A DNA stretch of 64,000 nucleotides from Bifidobacteriaceae bacterium (GTDB taxonomy: Bacteria; Actinomycetota; Actinomycetes; Actinomycetales; WQXJ01): contig JAISXH010000059.1 in the NCBI GenBank assembly GCA_031270825.1, positions 28,910 through 92,909 of the forward strand. The letters run 5' to 3'. Positions 20,066 to 31,058 of this stretch are shown one piece after another. Under the pieces are notes generated by a model. It searched no databases and was not told the origin of the DNA. It was given only the letters and a program-made list of their open reading frames with translations. Numbering within the stretch: position 1 is the first letter of the stretch; every line of letters starts with the position of its first letter. The position numbers were made by a program, and so were the translations under genes.

Positions 20066-21102
20066 GCGGGCCGATTCGGCGTTGGCGGACGGCGCTGGCG
20101 GCGGCCGCGGCGACGGCTGCGGCGACGGCTGCGGCCGAACCAGAAGCGGTGGACCACGGCCAACCCGAGGCCGAGGCGGTCCCGGAGCCTTGGCTACGCC
20201 AGAACTACCGCGGACGGCCGGTCGACTTGCGTGGTGGCCCGGCTCTGGCCGGAGGAGTGCTGCTGGCGGCGCTGCAGTCCGCCCCCGATTCGGCGGCGAC
20301 GGTCGGTCCGACCACCGCAGTCGCTTTGGCCGGCGCGGCCGGACTGCTGGACGACTTGCGCGGCGACGGCTCGGTCAGGGGCCTGAAGGGCCACCTGGGG
20401 CGCCTGAGGCGAGGTCAGGTCACCACCGGCGTGATCAAGCTGGTGGCGGTGGCGGTGGGAGCGGCCGTCTTCGCCGTCACCGCCGAATCGGCGCGATCGC
20501 AGCGGCGCCGCCAGGAGAGCTTGGCCGTGGCCGGACGCGCCAGCGGAGCCGGCGCGCGTCGGCGCCAAACACGGCGCCGCCAGCGGGTCGAGCCCGCGTC
20601 CGCTGGCGCAAGCTGGGGGCCGGGGGCGGTGGCCCGGATCGGCGTTGACACCGTCCTGGTCGCGGGCGTCGCCAACCTTGTCAACCTGTTGGACCTGCGT
20701 CCCGGTCGCGCCCTGAAGGCGGCCGGAGCGCCGGCCGCCTTGCTGGCGGTGGCGCCGGGCGCGGGCGGAGAGTTGGCGGCCGGCCTGGTCGGAGCGGTCG
20801 CGGCGGCCGCGCCATCGGATCTGTCCGAACGGACCATGTTGGGCGATTGCGGCGCCAACGCGCTGGGCGCTGGTTTGGGCGTGGCGCTGGCGCAGAGCCT
20901 GCGCTGGCCGGCCCGATTGGTGCTGGCCGGCGCCGCGGCCACCTTGGTTGCCGCCTCGGAGAGGGTCTCCTTCTCGAAGGTGATCGCGGCCAACCCGAGG
21001 CTGCGGCGGCTAGACGAATGGGGCCGGCGCAATAACGCCGATGATTCCGGCGGCGATGGCCTCGGCGGGGATGGCCTCGGCGCCACGGGCGGCGGGGCGT
21101 GA
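20062..21102 (+). CDS. MraY/WecA-like glycosyltransferase family 4 membrane protein
   Basis: AGLLDDLRGDG, VANLVNLLDLRPGRALK, MLGDCGANALGAGLG; GTG overlaps the upstream stop. Confidence 0.7.
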   Translation: MSGPIRRWRTALAAAAATAAATAAAEPEAVDHGQPEAEAVPEPWLRQNYRGRPVDLRGGPALAGGVLLAALQSAPDSAATVGPTTAVALAGAAGLLDDLRGDGSVRGLKGHLGRLRRGQVTTGVIKLVAVAVGAAVFAVTAESARSQRRRQESLAVAGRASGAGARRRQTRRRQRVEPASAGASWGPGAVARIGVDTVLVAGVANLVNLLDLRPGRALKAAGAPAALLAVAPGAGGELAAGLVGAVAAAAPSDLSERTMLGDCGANALGAGLGVALAQSLRWPARLVLAGAAATLVAASERVSFSKVIAANPRLRRLDEWGRRNNADDSGGDGLGGDGLGATGGGA

Positions 21103-22715
21103 CAGGACGGCCGCTCGGCGCGCTGCTGGGCGGGGCGGCGCTGATCTCGGCGCTGACTGTCGCGGCCAGGGCTGCTGGCTTCGCCCGCTGGGCGGTGTTC
21201 GCGCCGGCAGTCGGCTCGACCGCGATCGGTTCCGCTTACACGGCCGCTAACGCGCTGCCCAATGTCCTGTTCGAGGTCGCCGCCGGTGGGGCCTTGGCCG
21301 GCCTGGTGGTGCCGCTGGCGGCCGGCCCCTTGGCGCGCAAAGCCGCTGGCGAGGTCAACGCCATCGCCTCCGCCCTGATGACTTGGACGCTGACCGTGCT
21401 GGTGCCATTGGCCGCGGTCTTGGCGCTGGCGGCGGGACCGATCGCGAGGGCGATCCTGGGCGGCGCGGTTGAGAGCGCACATCCCGGCTCGCAAGCGGCG
21501 GCGGCTCAGCTCTTGGTCATGTTCGCCCCTCAAGTGCCGCTGTATGGAATCGGTGTGGTGGCGGCGGGACTGCTGCAGGCCGGCAAGCGTTTCTTCTGGC
21601 CGGCCTTGGCCCCGCTGGCCTCCTCGGTGGCGGTGATCGCGGTCTACGCGGTCTTCGCCGGTCTGGCCGGCGGGCGCCAAGACAGCCCGTTGACGCTCAG
21701 CGGCGGCGCGCTCGCCTGGCTGGGCTGGGGCACCACCGCCGGAGTGGCCGTGCTGACCCTGCCGCTGCTGGCGCCGTTGCGGCGCCAGGGGGTGCGCTGG
21801 CGCTGGAGCTACCGGTGGCCCGAGGGCCTGGGCCGCCGGGCCCTGGCTTTGGCCGGCTCCGGTCTGGGCGCGCTGGCGGCACAGCAATTGTGCGTCGTGG
21901 CGGTGGTGCTGTTGGCCAATCGCCGTGGCGGGACCGGCACTCTGCCGCTGTACCACTACGCCCAGGCGGTGTACATGCTGCCCTATGCCGTCTTGGCGCT
22001 GCCTTTGGCGACGGCCGCCTTCCCCTATCTGGCCCAGGCCGCGAGCGGCGACGACCCGACACGCTTGCGCTGCCTGTCGAGCCGCACCAGCCGCCTGGTC
22101 TTGGCTGCCGGGCTGGCCGGCGCGGCCGCGTTGATGGCCGCCGCGCCGGCGGTGCAGCGGGTGTTCGCGGCGATCGACCGTTCCGGTGGGGCGGCGGGGC
22201 TGGCGGGCGCCGTGGTTTGGTTCGCCCCCGGATTGGCCGGGTTCGCGTTGCTGACTCATTTGCAGCGCTTGCTGTATAGCGCCGGCCAAGCGCGAGCTGG
22301 AGGGATCGCGGTGGCCGTGGGCTGGTTGTCGGCGGTGGCGGCCTGCGTGACCTGGGTGACGATCGTGACATCGGATCACCCCGACTCGGTCGCCACCTTG
22401 CGCGCTCTGGGCGGCGGATCGAGCCTGGGAATGGTGGTCGGCGCGCTGGTCGCTGTGGCTGCGGTTGGCCGCTCCCTGGGCGCTGGCATGCTGGCCGGAT
22501 TGGGCCGGACGGCCCTGCTGGGCGGCGCCGGCGCGGCTATCGGCGCCCTATTCGGAAACCGTTTGGCCGGGGCCGTGGCGGACTCGGCGACCTGGTCCGC
22601 GCTGGCGGTGGGGATTGCGGCGGCCCTGATCGCCGCAGCCGTGGTGGCGGTGCTAGCGCTGTCCGATTCAGGTCTGCGGGACGATTTGAAGTGGCTGAAA
22701 GGACTGGAACGGTGA
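21099..22715 (+). CDS. murJ: MurJ/MviN-type lipid II flippase
   Basis: Polytopic protein with LPNVLFEVAAGGALAGLVVPL and FAPQVPLYGIGVVAAGLLQAGKRFFWPALAPL. Confidence 0.8.
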   Translation: MTGRPLGALLGGAALISALTVAARAAGFARWAVFAPAVGSTAIGSAYTAANALPNVLFEVAAGGALAGLVVPLAAGPLARKAAGEVNAIASALMTWTLTVLVPLAAVLALAAGPIARAILGGAVESAHPGSQAAAAQLLVMFAPQVPLYGIGVVAAGLLQAGKRFFWPALAPLASSVAVIAVYAVFAGLAGGRQDSPLTLSGGALAWLGWGTTAGVAVLTLPLLAPLRRQGVRWRWSYRWPEGLGRRALALAGSGLGALAAQQLCVVAVVLLANRRGGTGTLPLYHYAQAVYMLPYAVLALPLATAAFPYLAQAASGDDPTRLRCLSSRTSRLVLAAGLAGAAALMAAAPAVQRVFAAIDRSGGAAGLAGAVVWFAPGLAGFALLTHLQRLLYSAGQARAGGIAVAVGWLSAVAACVTWVTIVTSDHPDSVATLRALGGGSSLGMVVGALVAVAAVGRSLGAGMLAGLGRTALLGGAGAAIGALFGNRLAGAVADSATWSALAVGIAAALIAAAVVAVLALSDSGLRDDLKWLKGLER

Positions 22716-24073
22716 CGCCCCCGGCCCGCTGGCGGCTCTTGGAGGTTATGGGGTCCTCCGCTGGCGGCATCAAAGCCCATGTCTCACAGCTCTCAGCGGC
22801 GCTGAACAGTGCTGGTCATCGAGTTGTGGTGGCGGCGCCGCGCCAGGGGCTGCCAGGCTTGGGCGAGGCGCCGAAAAGGCAGCTGGGTTGGGGTTGGTTG
22901 CTGGCCGTGCCAGCCTTGGCCCGGGCGATGGCCGGGGCGGACGCCGTGCACGCCCATGGACTGCGCGCCGCCGCCGTGTCGGCGACGCTGGTCAGGCTGA
23001 GGCGACTGAGACGGCCGAGACGGCCGAGGCGGCTCGGCCGGCCGCCGTTCAGAGCGCCCATCGTAGTTGTTACCTTGCACAATGCCCCGCCTGCGGCGGG
23101 CTGGCGGGCGGTGGGGGCGAATTGGCTCGGCCGGCTGGCCGCCAAGGCCGACCACGTGCTGGTGGTCAGCCCGGACCTCGAGGGCTGGATCGAACGCCTG
23201 GGCGCCACAGCGGTCGAGCGCGCGATAGTGCCAGTGCGCTCCTTGGCGCCGCCGGATAGCGGCCGGGCCGCCACCAGGCGCGAACTCGGCGTCTCCGAAT
23301 TCCCCGGTTCCCGTGCCCCGGCTGTGCCAAGTGAAGACGCCGGGCCGGGCGACCGGGCCGCGACCAGCCCGAACGCCGAGCCGGCCGACCAAGTTGCGAC
23401 CAACCCAGCCGCCGATCTGGGCGATCCGTTCGCGACCGGTCAGGCCGCTAGGCCGCAAGACCCGGCCGGGACCAGCCCAAACGCCGGCCCGGGCCGGCCG
23501 TTGTTGGTCACAGTGGCGCGCTTGGCCCACCAAAAGGGCCTGGACATTCTGATCGAAGCGGCGGCGCGGCTGGGCCGGCGCGATCCCGCCCCGCTATGGC
23601 TGGTGGCCGGCGCGGGCCCGGACCGGGCGAAACTGGAAGCCCTGATCGCCGAGACCGGCGCGCCGGTCAAGCTGTTGGGCCCCCGCGACGACGTGGCGGC
23701 CTTGTACCAAGCCGCCGATCTAGTGGTCGGCACCTCCCGATGGGAAGGCCAGCCGATCGCGCTGCGCGAGGCCATGACGCTCGGGGCCGCGGTGGTGGCC
23801 ACAGACGTGGGCGGCACCAAGGCGGCGCTGGCAGGTGGGGCGCTGCTGACCCAAGCGGATGCTGGGGCGCTGGCAGACGGCGTCGGGCAACTGCTGGACA
23901 ACCCGGAAGAGCTGCGTGAGCTGCGCCGACGCGGGGCTGCGGCGGCCAGGCGATTCCCCGGCCAGGCCGAAATGCTGGCCCAGGCGCTGAGGTTGTACGG
24001 CCAACGGCCGCCGGCCGGCGCCAGGAATTCTCCAAGATCGCCACGCCCGGAGCGGAACCGCCGTCGGTTCTAA
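22691..24073 (+). CDS. Glycosyltransferase (GT4/GT1-like)
   Basis: [62 protein letters not shown]; start may be GTG 22712. Confidence 0.8.
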   Translation: MAERTGTVTPPARWRLLEVMGSSAGGIKAHVSQLSAALNSAGHRVVVAAPRQGLPGLGEAPKRQLGWGWLLAVPALARAMAGADAVHAHGLRAAAVSATLVRLRRLRRPRRPRRLGRPPFRAPIVVVTLHNAPPAAGWRAVGANWLGRLAAKADHVLVVSPDLEGWIERLGATAVERAIVPVRSLAPPDSGRAATRRELGVSEFPGSRAPAVPSEDAGPGDRAATSPNAEPADQVATNPAADLGDPFATGQAARPQDPAGTSPNAGPGRPLLVTVARLAHQKGLDILIEAAARLGRRDPAPLWLVAGAGPDRAKLEALIAETGAPVKLLGPRDDVAALYQAADLVVGTSRWEGQPIALREAMTLGAAVVATDVGGTKAALAGGALLTQADAGALADGVGQLLDNPEELRELRRRGAAAARRFPGQAEMLAQALRLYGQRPPAGARNSPRSPRPERNRRRF

Positions 24074-24110
24074 CGCTGGCGCCGGGACGGGGCAGGTAGC
24101 ATGGAAGTCC

Positions 24111-25796
24111 GTGATGCAGCGTGCGAGCCTCCATGGTGAGGCCCTACCAGTGGTCCAACACATCTTCGTCACCGGGGGCGTCGCCTCTTCCCTCGGCAAA
24201 GGCCTGACCGCCTCCTCGTTGGGACAATTGCTCAGGTCAAGGGGTCTGAGGGTGACCATGCAGAAGCTCGACCCATACTTGAACGTCGATCCGGGCACCA
24301 TGAACCCGTTTCAACACGGGGAAGTCTTCGTCACCGACGACGGCGCCGAAACTGACCTCGACATCGGCCATTACGAGCGTTTTCTGGATGTGCCGCTAAG
24401 CGCCGCCGCCAATGTCACCACCGGCCAGGTCTACTCCAAGGTGATCGCGCGCGAGCGTCGAGGCGAATACCTGGGCGACACCGTCCAGGTCATACCCCAC
24501 ATCACCGATGAGATCAAAGCCCGCATGAGGGCGCAGGAATCAGACCAGGTCGACGTCATCATCACAGAGATCGGCGGGACTGTCGGCGACATCGAGTCGC
24601 TGCCCTTCATCGAAGCCGCGCGCCAGATCCGCCAGGAGGTCGGCCGCAAGAACTGCTTCTTCTGCCATGTCTCGCTGGTGCCGTTCATCGGACCGTCGAA
24701 GGAACTCAAGACCAAGCCGACCCAGCATTCGGTGGCGGCCTTGAGGAACAGCGGCATCCAGCCGGACGCGATCGTCTGCCGGGCGGACCGCGACCTGCCC
24801 GAATCGATCCGCAACAAGATCGCGCTGATGTGCGACGTGGACCGCCAGGCGGTTGTGACCTGCGCGGACGCCGCCTCGATCTACGACATTCCGAAAGTGC
24901 TGCACGCGGGCGGACTCGACGCCTATGTCATCCAGCGTCTCGGATTGCCGTTCCGGGACGTCGACTGGACCGGTTGGGGCCAACTGCTGGAGCGCGTGCA
25001 CCACCCCGCCCACCAGGTCACCGTTGCCCTGGTCGGCAAGTACATCGACCTGCCGGACGCCTATCTGTCCGTCTGCGAGGCGCTGCGCGCCGGCGGTTTC
25101 CATCACAACACCCGCGTCGACATCCGCTGGGTCGCCTCCGACACCTGCGAGACCGCCTCCGGCGCCCGCCAGCAATTGGCCGATGCCGACGCCGTCGTTG
25201 TGCCCGGCGGTTTCGGCATCCGCGGGATCGAGGGGAAGTTGGGGGCGTTGCGGTTCGCCCGCGAGAACTTCATCCCGACCTTGGGGTTGTGCCTGGGCCT
25301 GCAGTGCATGGTGATCGAATTCGCTCGCCATGTGCTCGGTTTGGCGGAGGCGTCCTCGACCGAGTTCGACCCGGCGACTCCCGATCCGGTGGTCGCGACT
25401 ATGGACGAGCAGCGCCAGATCGTCGACGGGCAGGGGGATTTGGGCGGCACCATGCGTTTAGGCGCCTACGATGCCGTGTTGTCGCCCGAATCCCAAGTGG
25501 CCAGAGCGTATGGCTCGTCGCGGGTCTCGGAGCGGCATCGGCACCGTTACGAGGTCAACAACTCCTACCGCGACCGGCTGGAGGGGGCTGGACTGAAGGT
25601 GTCCGGCTGGTCGCCGGACCGCTCGCTGGTCGAGTTCGTGGAACTGGATCGCGATCAGCATCCCTACTACGTGGGCACGCAGGCGCATCCGGAGTTCAAG
25701 TCGCGTCCGACCAGGGCGCATCCTCTATTCGCGGGTCTGGTCGGGGCGGCTCTGGCGCGCCAGTCGGAGACCCGGCTGCTGGAGGTCGAACCGTGA
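24111..25796 (+). CDS. pyrG: CTP synthase
   Basis: [72 protein letters not shown]. Confidence 0.95.
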   Translation: MMQRASLHGEALPVVQHIFVTGGVASSLGKGLTASSLGQLLRSRGLRVTMQKLDPYLNVDPGTMNPFQHGEVFVTDDGAETDLDIGHYERFLDVPLSAAANVTTGQVYSKVIARERRGEYLGDTVQVIPHITDEIKARMRAQESDQVDVIITEIGGTVGDIESLPFIEAARQIRQEVGRKNCFFCHVSLVPFIGPSKELKTKPTQHSVAALRNSGIQPDAIVCRADRDLPESIRNKIALMCDVDRQAVVTCADAASIYDIPKVLHAGGLDAYVIQRLGLPFRDVDWTGWGQLLERVHHPAHQVTVALVGKYIDLPDAYLSVCEALRAGGFHHNTRVDIRWVASDTCETASGARQQLADADAVVVPGGFGIRGIEGKLGALRFARENFIPTLGLCLGLQCMVIEFARHVLGLAEASSTEFDPATPDPVVATMDEQRQIVDGQGDLGGTMRLGAYDAVLSPESQVARAYGSSRVSERHRHRYEVNNSYRDRLEGAGLKVSGWSPDRSLVEFVELDRDQHPYYVGTQAHPEFKSRPTRAHPLFAGLVGAALARQSETRLLEVEP

Positions 25797-26560
25797 GCTC
25801 CCCGCGCGACGCTGGCGGTCGCGGTGAGGGACGCTGCGGTGAGCGCGGCCGCGGCGAGCGCGGCTGCGGGGATGGTTCGCCAGGCGACCGCACGGCGCCG
25901 ACCACCGGGCAGGCCGGGTCCAGCTGGTCTGCTGGCGCCGCGCCGTCCCCGACCGGCCAGCCCCAAGTGCGGGACCAGGCGGTGGCCTATCCGGTGACCA
26001 GTTCGGAAACGGTTTTCCAGGGCCGGGTTTGGGACATCGTGGCCGAGGAGGCCACTCTGCCGGACGGCGTGTCGATCCGCCGCGAGTTCATGGCCCACCC
26101 CGGGGCGGTGGCGATCATCGCGGTCGACTGCCAAGACCGAGTGCTGCTGCAGCGCCAATACCGCCATCCGGTCCGGGCGCTGCTGTGGGAGCCGCCGGCG
26201 GGTCTGTTGGATGTGGCAGGGGAGCCTGCCCTGGCGACAGCGAAACGGGAGCTTCACGAGGAAGCCGATCTGACGGCATCGGACTGGCGGCCCCTGCTCA
26301 GCTTCAACACCACTCCGGGCGGGACCAGCGAGGTCATCCACTTGTTCCTGGCCCGGGGGCTGGCCCCGGTGCCGCCGGGCGAACGTTTCCAGCGTGAGGA
26401 CGAAGAGGCCGGGCTGGTCCCGGCCTGGTTGCCCTTGGACGAGGCGGTCGGGCTGGTCATGGACGGCGCGATCGGCTCGCCGTCCGCGGTGGTGGGCCTG
26501 CTGGCGGCCGCCCAAGCCCGCCGCCAGGAGGGCGGCTGGGACGCCCTGCCCGCCGCTTGA
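25793..26560 (+). CDS. NUDIX hydrolase (ADP-ribose pyrophosphatase-like)
   Basis: [22 protein letters not shown] box region [28 protein letters not shown]. Confidence 0.85.
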   Translation: MSSPRDAGGRGEGRCGERGRGERGCGDGSPGDRTAPTTGQAGSSWSAGAAPSPTGQPQVRDQAVAYPVTSSETVFQGRVWDIVAEEATLPDGVSIRREFMAHPGAVAIIAVDCQDRVLLQRQYRHPVRALLWEPPAGLLDVAGEPALATAKRELHEEADLTASDWRPLLSFNTTPGGTSEVIHLFLARGLAPVPPGERFQREDEEAGLVPAWLPLDEAVGLVMDGAIGSPSAVVGLLAAAQARRQEGGWDALPAA

Positions 26561-26652
26561 ACCGTGCGCCTGAGCCGCGCGCCTGAGCTGCGCGGTTGAG
26601 CCGTGCGACGGCGCCCGGCGACGGCTGCTACATTGGCCAGTTGGAGGAGCCC

Positions 26653-27000
26653 ATGATCGATCAATACATCGCCGAGCAAGACCCGGCCGTCCAACCTTTC
26701 CTGCGCGCTGTCTGCGCGACCATCCGGGCGGCGGCCCCGGACGCGACCGAGAAGATCGCCTGGGGCATGCCCACCTTCTGGCAGGGCCAGAATCTGGTTC
26801 ATTTCGCGGCCCAGCAGCACCACCTGGGCCTGTACCCGGGCGGGGAGGCCGTCGGGGTGTTCGCCGAACGCCTAACCGGCTACCAGACGTCGAAGGGCGC
26901 CATCAGGTTCCCTTACGACCAGCCCGCCGATCTCGAATTGATCGCCGACATCACCCGCTGGCGGGTCCAATCGGCCAAGGCCAAGGAAGGCCGCGGCTAG
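26653..27000 (+). CDS. DUF1801 family protein
   Basis: IDQYIAEQDPAVQPFLRAVCATIRAAAPDATEKIAWGMPTFWQ. Confidence 0.8.
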   Translation: MIDQYIAEQDPAVQPFLRAVCATIRAAAPDATEKIAWGMPTFWQGQNLVHFAAQQHHLGLYPGGEAVGVFAERLTGYQTSKGAIRFPYDQPADLELIADITRWRVQSAKAKEGRG

Positions 27001-27018
27001 GGCCGCCAGCGTGGGTTT

Positions 27019-27369
27019 TCAGGCCCGGAGCACCTTGTCCAGGGCCTTGCCGCGGGCCAGTTCGTCGACCAGCTTGTCCAGCCAGCGGACCTTTTGCATC
27101 AGCGGGTCGGCGATCTCTTCGACCCGATGCCCGCAGATCAGGCCCTTGATCTTGACGGCGTTGGGGTTGATCTGGGGCGCCTGGGCGTAGAAAGTCTCCA
27201 TGTCGACCGCCTGGTCGAGCTGGTCCCGCAGCCCTTGTTCGTTGTAGCCGGTCAGCCAGAAGATCACGGCATCGACCTCGGCCTTGGTGCGGCCCTTGCG
27301 TTCGACCTTCTTGACCAACAGCGGGTAAACACTGGCGAACGGCATCCGGTACACGCGCTGGTTTGTCAC
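27019..27369 (-). CDS. DUF2200 family protein
   Basis: VTNQRVYRMPFASVYPLLVKKVERKGRTKAEVDAVIFWLTGY. Confidence 0.8.
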   Translation of the reverse strand: MTNQRVYRMPFASVYPLLVKKVERKGRTKAEVDAVIFWLTGYNEQGLRDQLDQAVDMETFYAQAPQINPNAVKIKGLICGHRVEEIADPLMQKVRWLDKLVDELARGKALDKVLRA

Positions 27370-27403
27370 TAGATCACATCCTCGGCTAGGCGGACCTCCC
27401 GAG

Positions 27404-27559
27404 CCTAGCAAACCGGTGAACACACCGGTTTCCTAGGCCGAAACAGTGCTTGCCTTCCGCGTTTCCGCAGGTCAGCGTTCCGCTGCCCGGCGTCAACACG
27501 GTCGGAGCGTGGTTGTTCACCACGCTCCTGGCAAACCGGTGAACACACCGGTTTCCTAG
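27404..27559 (-). repeat. Dispersed palindromic intergenic element, copy B
   Basis: ggagcgtggtgaacaaccacgctcc plus ggaaacgcggaaggcaagcac core shared with copy A; aaaccggtg-aaca-caccggttt hairpins at both ends. Confidence 0.8.
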
Positions 27560-27582
27560 CGCAGGCCCCTAGACTGCTAGGC

Positions 27583-29766
27583 GTGTCAGCCAAGATTCCC
27601 GAGTACTCCGCCCATCACCTGCAAGTGTTGGAGGGTCTGGAGGCGGTGCGCAAGCGGCCCGGCATGTACATCGGGTCGACCGATGAACGCGGATTGATGC
27701 ATTGCGCCTGGGAGATCATCGACAACGCGGTCGATGAGGCGCTGGGCGGCTTCTGCGATGTGATCGACGTGACGCTGTGCCAGGACGGGTCGGTCGAGGT
27801 CCGGGACAACGGTCGCGGCATCCCCGTCGACATCGAACCGAAGACGGGCCTCAGCGGCGTCGAGGTGGTGTTCACCAAACTGCACGCGGGGGCCAAGTTC
27901 GGCGGGGCCGGTTCAGGCTACGGCGCGGCCGGCGGCCTGCACGGCGTGGGCGCGTCGGTGGTCAACGCCCTGTCCGCCAGGTTGGACGCCGAAGTGGCCC
28001 GCGGCGGGAAACGGCACGTCATGCGCTTCCACCGGGGAGAGCCAGGTTTGTACGATGACGTTCGCGGCCTTGGTCCGAGCGCGCCGTTCACGCCGTTCAC
28101 CGAGGCCTCGCTGTTGGAGGTGGCCGGACGGACCGGCAGAGGGGTCACCGGCACGCGGGTGCGCTTCTGGCCCGATCCGCAGATTTTCGCCGATCCGGGG
28201 GCGTTCTCGCTCGAAGCCTTGCTGGACCGGGCCCGCCAGACCTCGTTTCTGGTCCCAGGTCTGAAGATCACAGTTCGGGACGAACGTGGCGCCGATGCGG
28301 TCGAAGAGGTCTTCCAGCATGCCGGCGGACTGACCGATTACGTCCAGTATCTGGCGCCGGACCAGCCGATCCAGTCGGTCTGGCGGATCAAAGGCGAGGA
28401 CGCTTTCGTGGAGACCGTGCAGGCGTTGGACGAGGAGGGCCATCTCAGTCCGACCGAAGTCGAGCGCACCTGCGAAGTCGAGCTGGCGCTACGCTGGGGG
28501 ACCGGCTATGACCCGGTGGTCAAGTCGTTCGTGAACATCATCGCCACGCCCAAGGGCGGAACCCATCTGCAAGGTTTCGAGCAAGGCCTGTTGAAGGCTG
28601 TGCGAGCCCAGGTCGAGGCCAATTCGCGCCGCCTCAAGACCGGCGGCAAAGCCGGCGGAAAGAACGGCTCCGCTGAACGAGTCGAAAAGGACGACGTCCT
28701 GGCCGGCTTGACGGCTGTGCTCGCGGTCCGTCTGGCCGAGCCCCAATTCGAGGGGCAGACCAAGGAGGTCTTGGGCACCGGCCCGGTGCGCGGCATCGTC
28801 GCCAAGATCGTGGCGGAAGGGCTGTCGAAACGCCTGACCTCGACCAAGCGGGACCACAAGGCGGAATCCTTTCTGGTGTTGGAGAAGATCGTCGCGGAGA
28901 TGCGCGCGCGGGTGGCCGCGCGGACGCACAAGGAGATCTCGCGGCGCAAGAACGCGCTTGAGACCTCGTCGCTGCCGGCCAAACTGGCGGACTGCCGCAG
29001 TTCGGACGTGGAGCGCTCGGAGTTGTTCATTGTCGAGGGCGACTCCGCCCTGGGCACTGCCAAACTGGCTCGCCAATCTGACTTTCAGGCTTTGCTGCCG
29101 ATCCGAGGCAAGATTCTGAACACGCAGAAGGCCTCGATCACGGACATGCTCAAGAACGCCGAATGCGCGGCCATCATCCAGGTGATCGGCGCGGGTTCGG
29201 GGCGAACATTCGACCTGGAGCAGTCCCGCTACGGCAAAGTCATCTTGATGACCGACGCGGACGTGGACGGCGCCCACATCCGCACGCTGCTGCTGACGTT
29301 GTTCTTCCGCTACATGCGCCCGCTGGTGGAGGCCGGGCGGGTGTACGCGGCGGTGCCGCCGCTCCACCGGGTGCTGGTCTCAGGCGGTCGCGGCGCCGGC
29401 GGCGGGCCGGGCCGCGGGGCCGCAGGGTCGTCAAGCGGTGATGCTGGCGGCGGCCGGGGCGGTCCCGAGGCGATCTACACCTACTCGGAGCGGGAGCTGA
29501 AGACACTGCTGGCGCGACTCGACCGGCAGGGCCGCAAGTACGCGCAGCCGGTCCAGCGCTACAAGGGTCTGGGAGAGATGGACGCCGACCAGCTAGCGGG
29601 CACCACCATGGATCCGCACGGCCGGACACTGCGCCGGGTCACCATGGCCGACGCCGCCGCGGCGGAGAGGATGTTCGAGTTGCTGATGGGCACCGAGGTG
29701 GGGCCCAGGCGAGACTTCCTGATCGAGGGCGCGGCGGCGCTGGACCGTGATTTGATCGACGCCTGA
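27583..29766 (+). CDS. parE: DNA topoisomerase IV / gyrase subunit B
   Basis: [97 protein letters not shown]. Confidence 0.9.
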   Translation: MSAKIPEYSAHHLQVLEGLEAVRKRPGMYIGSTDERGLMHCAWEIIDNAVDEALGGFCDVIDVTLCQDGSVEVRDNGRGIPVDIEPKTGLSGVEVVFTKLHAGAKFGGAGSGYGAAGGLHGVGASVVNALSARLDAEVARGGKRHVMRFHRGEPGLYDDVRGLGPSAPFTPFTEASLLEVAGRTGRGVTGTRVRFWPDPQIFADPGAFSLEALLDRARQTSFLVPGLKITVRDERGADAVEEVFQHAGGLTDYVQYLAPDQPIQSVWRIKGEDAFVETVQALDEEGHLSPTEVERTCEVELALRWGTGYDPVVKSFVNIIATPKGGTHLQGFEQGLLKAVRAQVEANSRRLKTGGKAGGKNGSAERVEKDDVLAGLTAVLAVRLAEPQFEGQTKEVLGTGPVRGIVAKIVAEGLSKRLTSTKRDHKAESFLVLEKIVAEMRARVAARTHKEISRRKNALETSSLPAKLADCRSSDVERSELFIVEGDSALGTAKLARQSDFQALLPIRGKILNTQKASITDMLKNAECAAIIQVIGAGSGRTFDLEQSRYGKVILMTDADVDGAHIRTLLLTLFFRYMRPLVEAGRVYAAVPPLHRVLVSGGRGAGGGPGRGAAGSSSGDAGGGRGGPEAIYTYSERELKTLLARLDRQGRKYAQPVQRYKGLGEMDADQLAGTTMDPHGRTLRRVTMADAAAAERMFELLMGTEVGPRRDFLIEGAAALDRDLIDA

Positions 29767-29877
29767 CCGGGGCGGCGTCTGATCTCCAGAGCCTTCAGCG
29801 ACACAGGACTTCGTGCTCAGAGCGTAAACCCGAAGGCCCAATTGGCCAGCCGGTTTGACCATCGCTAGGGTTGGGAC

Positions 29878-30909
29878 GTGGAAATCCCACCCCACCATCC
29901 CTCAGGCATCCCGATCTCCGAGCGGGTGCGCGCGCCGATCGAGGTGTCGACGCCTTCCCCGCGCCACCAACTGCTCTGGCGCCCGTTGCGGCCATCGGAC
30001 GAGGCCCAATTGGTGCCGTTGATGAACTCACAGGAAGACGCTCTCGAGGCGGCGGTCGACCAACGCCTGCCCACCTTGGTGGCGCTGCAGCGCACTCCGG
30101 TGGGCGGAGATTTCGCGACTCTGGGGGGATTCGACCGGGCCGGTGTTCTCCGATCAGCCGGTTTCCTGCACTTGTGGCCGGACACGAACGTGGTGGTGGC
30201 CCACGGGGTGGTCGATCCGGCCTGGTCGGGGCGCGGGATCGGCGGCTCGCTGATGGCCTGGCAAGAAGGGCGTGGTCGCCAGATTTTGGCTGGTCTGCCG
30301 GGCGATGGCCCGGCCCGCATGGTGGCTTACGTGTCCGAATCGGCGGCGAATCGGCGCCGGCTGCTGATGGCGGCCGGGTTCTCGCCCTTGCGATCGGTTT
30401 ACCGGATGCGGCGTGACCTCGAAGCCCCCATTCCCTGCTCTGAACTGCCGGCCGGACTGCGTTCGCGGCCGCTTGAGAAGATGGACCCGGAACTGGTCCG
30501 CCAAGCCCACAACAACGCCACCAAGGAAGCCTGGGCGCCAGGCCCGATCTACTCCCAGCTCTGGGAGCGTCGCTGGCAGGAGTACCGGCCGGAACTCAGT
30601 TGCGTCGCCTTCGACCCGGCCGAGGAACGTGTTGCCGGTTACGTGCTCGCCCTGATCGAACGGCCGGCCTCGAAGATGGCCCCGCGTTCCCAAGCCACCA
30701 TCCACCGCTTCGCGGTCGCGCCCGGATATCGCCAGCGGGGAATCGGCCGGGCCCTGTTGGGCCGGGCGCTGCTGCAATTCGCCGATGAGGGGCGGCGCTT
30801 CGCCGCCGCCACAGTGGACCCCGCCATGTCGCGCTCCGGCCTGGCCATGCTGGAGGACTTCGGGTTCACCCCTGCCGGTCGCACGATTGTCTACGGTCTG
30901 GACCTGTAG
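29878..30909 (+). CDS. GNAT family N-acetyltransferase
   Basis: C-terminal HRFAVAPGYRQRGIGRALLGRALLQFADEG acetyl-CoA motif; GTG start 6 nt after TAGGGT. Confidence 0.8.
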   Translation: MEIPPHHPSGIPISERVRAPIEVSTPSPRHQLLWRPLRPSDEAQLVPLMNSQEDALEAAVDQRLPTLVALQRTPVGGDFATLGGFDRAGVLRSAGFLHLWPDTNVVVAHGVVDPAWSGRGIGGSLMAWQEGRGRQILAGLPGDGPARMVAYVSESAANRRRLLMAAGFSPLRSVYRMRRDLEAPIPCSELPAGLRSRPLEKMDPELVRQAHNNATKEAWAPGPIYSQLWERRWQEYRPELSCVAFDPAEERVAGYVLALIERPASKMAPRSQATIHRFAVAPGYRQRGIGRALLGRALLQFADEGRRFAAATVDPAMSRSGLAMLEDFGFTPAGRTIVYGLDL

Positions 30910-31058
30910 ACAAGCCGCATCGGGCCGGGCTTCGCCCGGCGCCGCCTGAGACTAAGGAGCAGATGTGGGCGCTGAGCGCCGGACCAGGTTCGCATTGCGG
31001 GTGCGCGCACAGTGGCTGGCCGACGGCTTGGCGGCCTAACCCCCACCCGCTAACCCAC

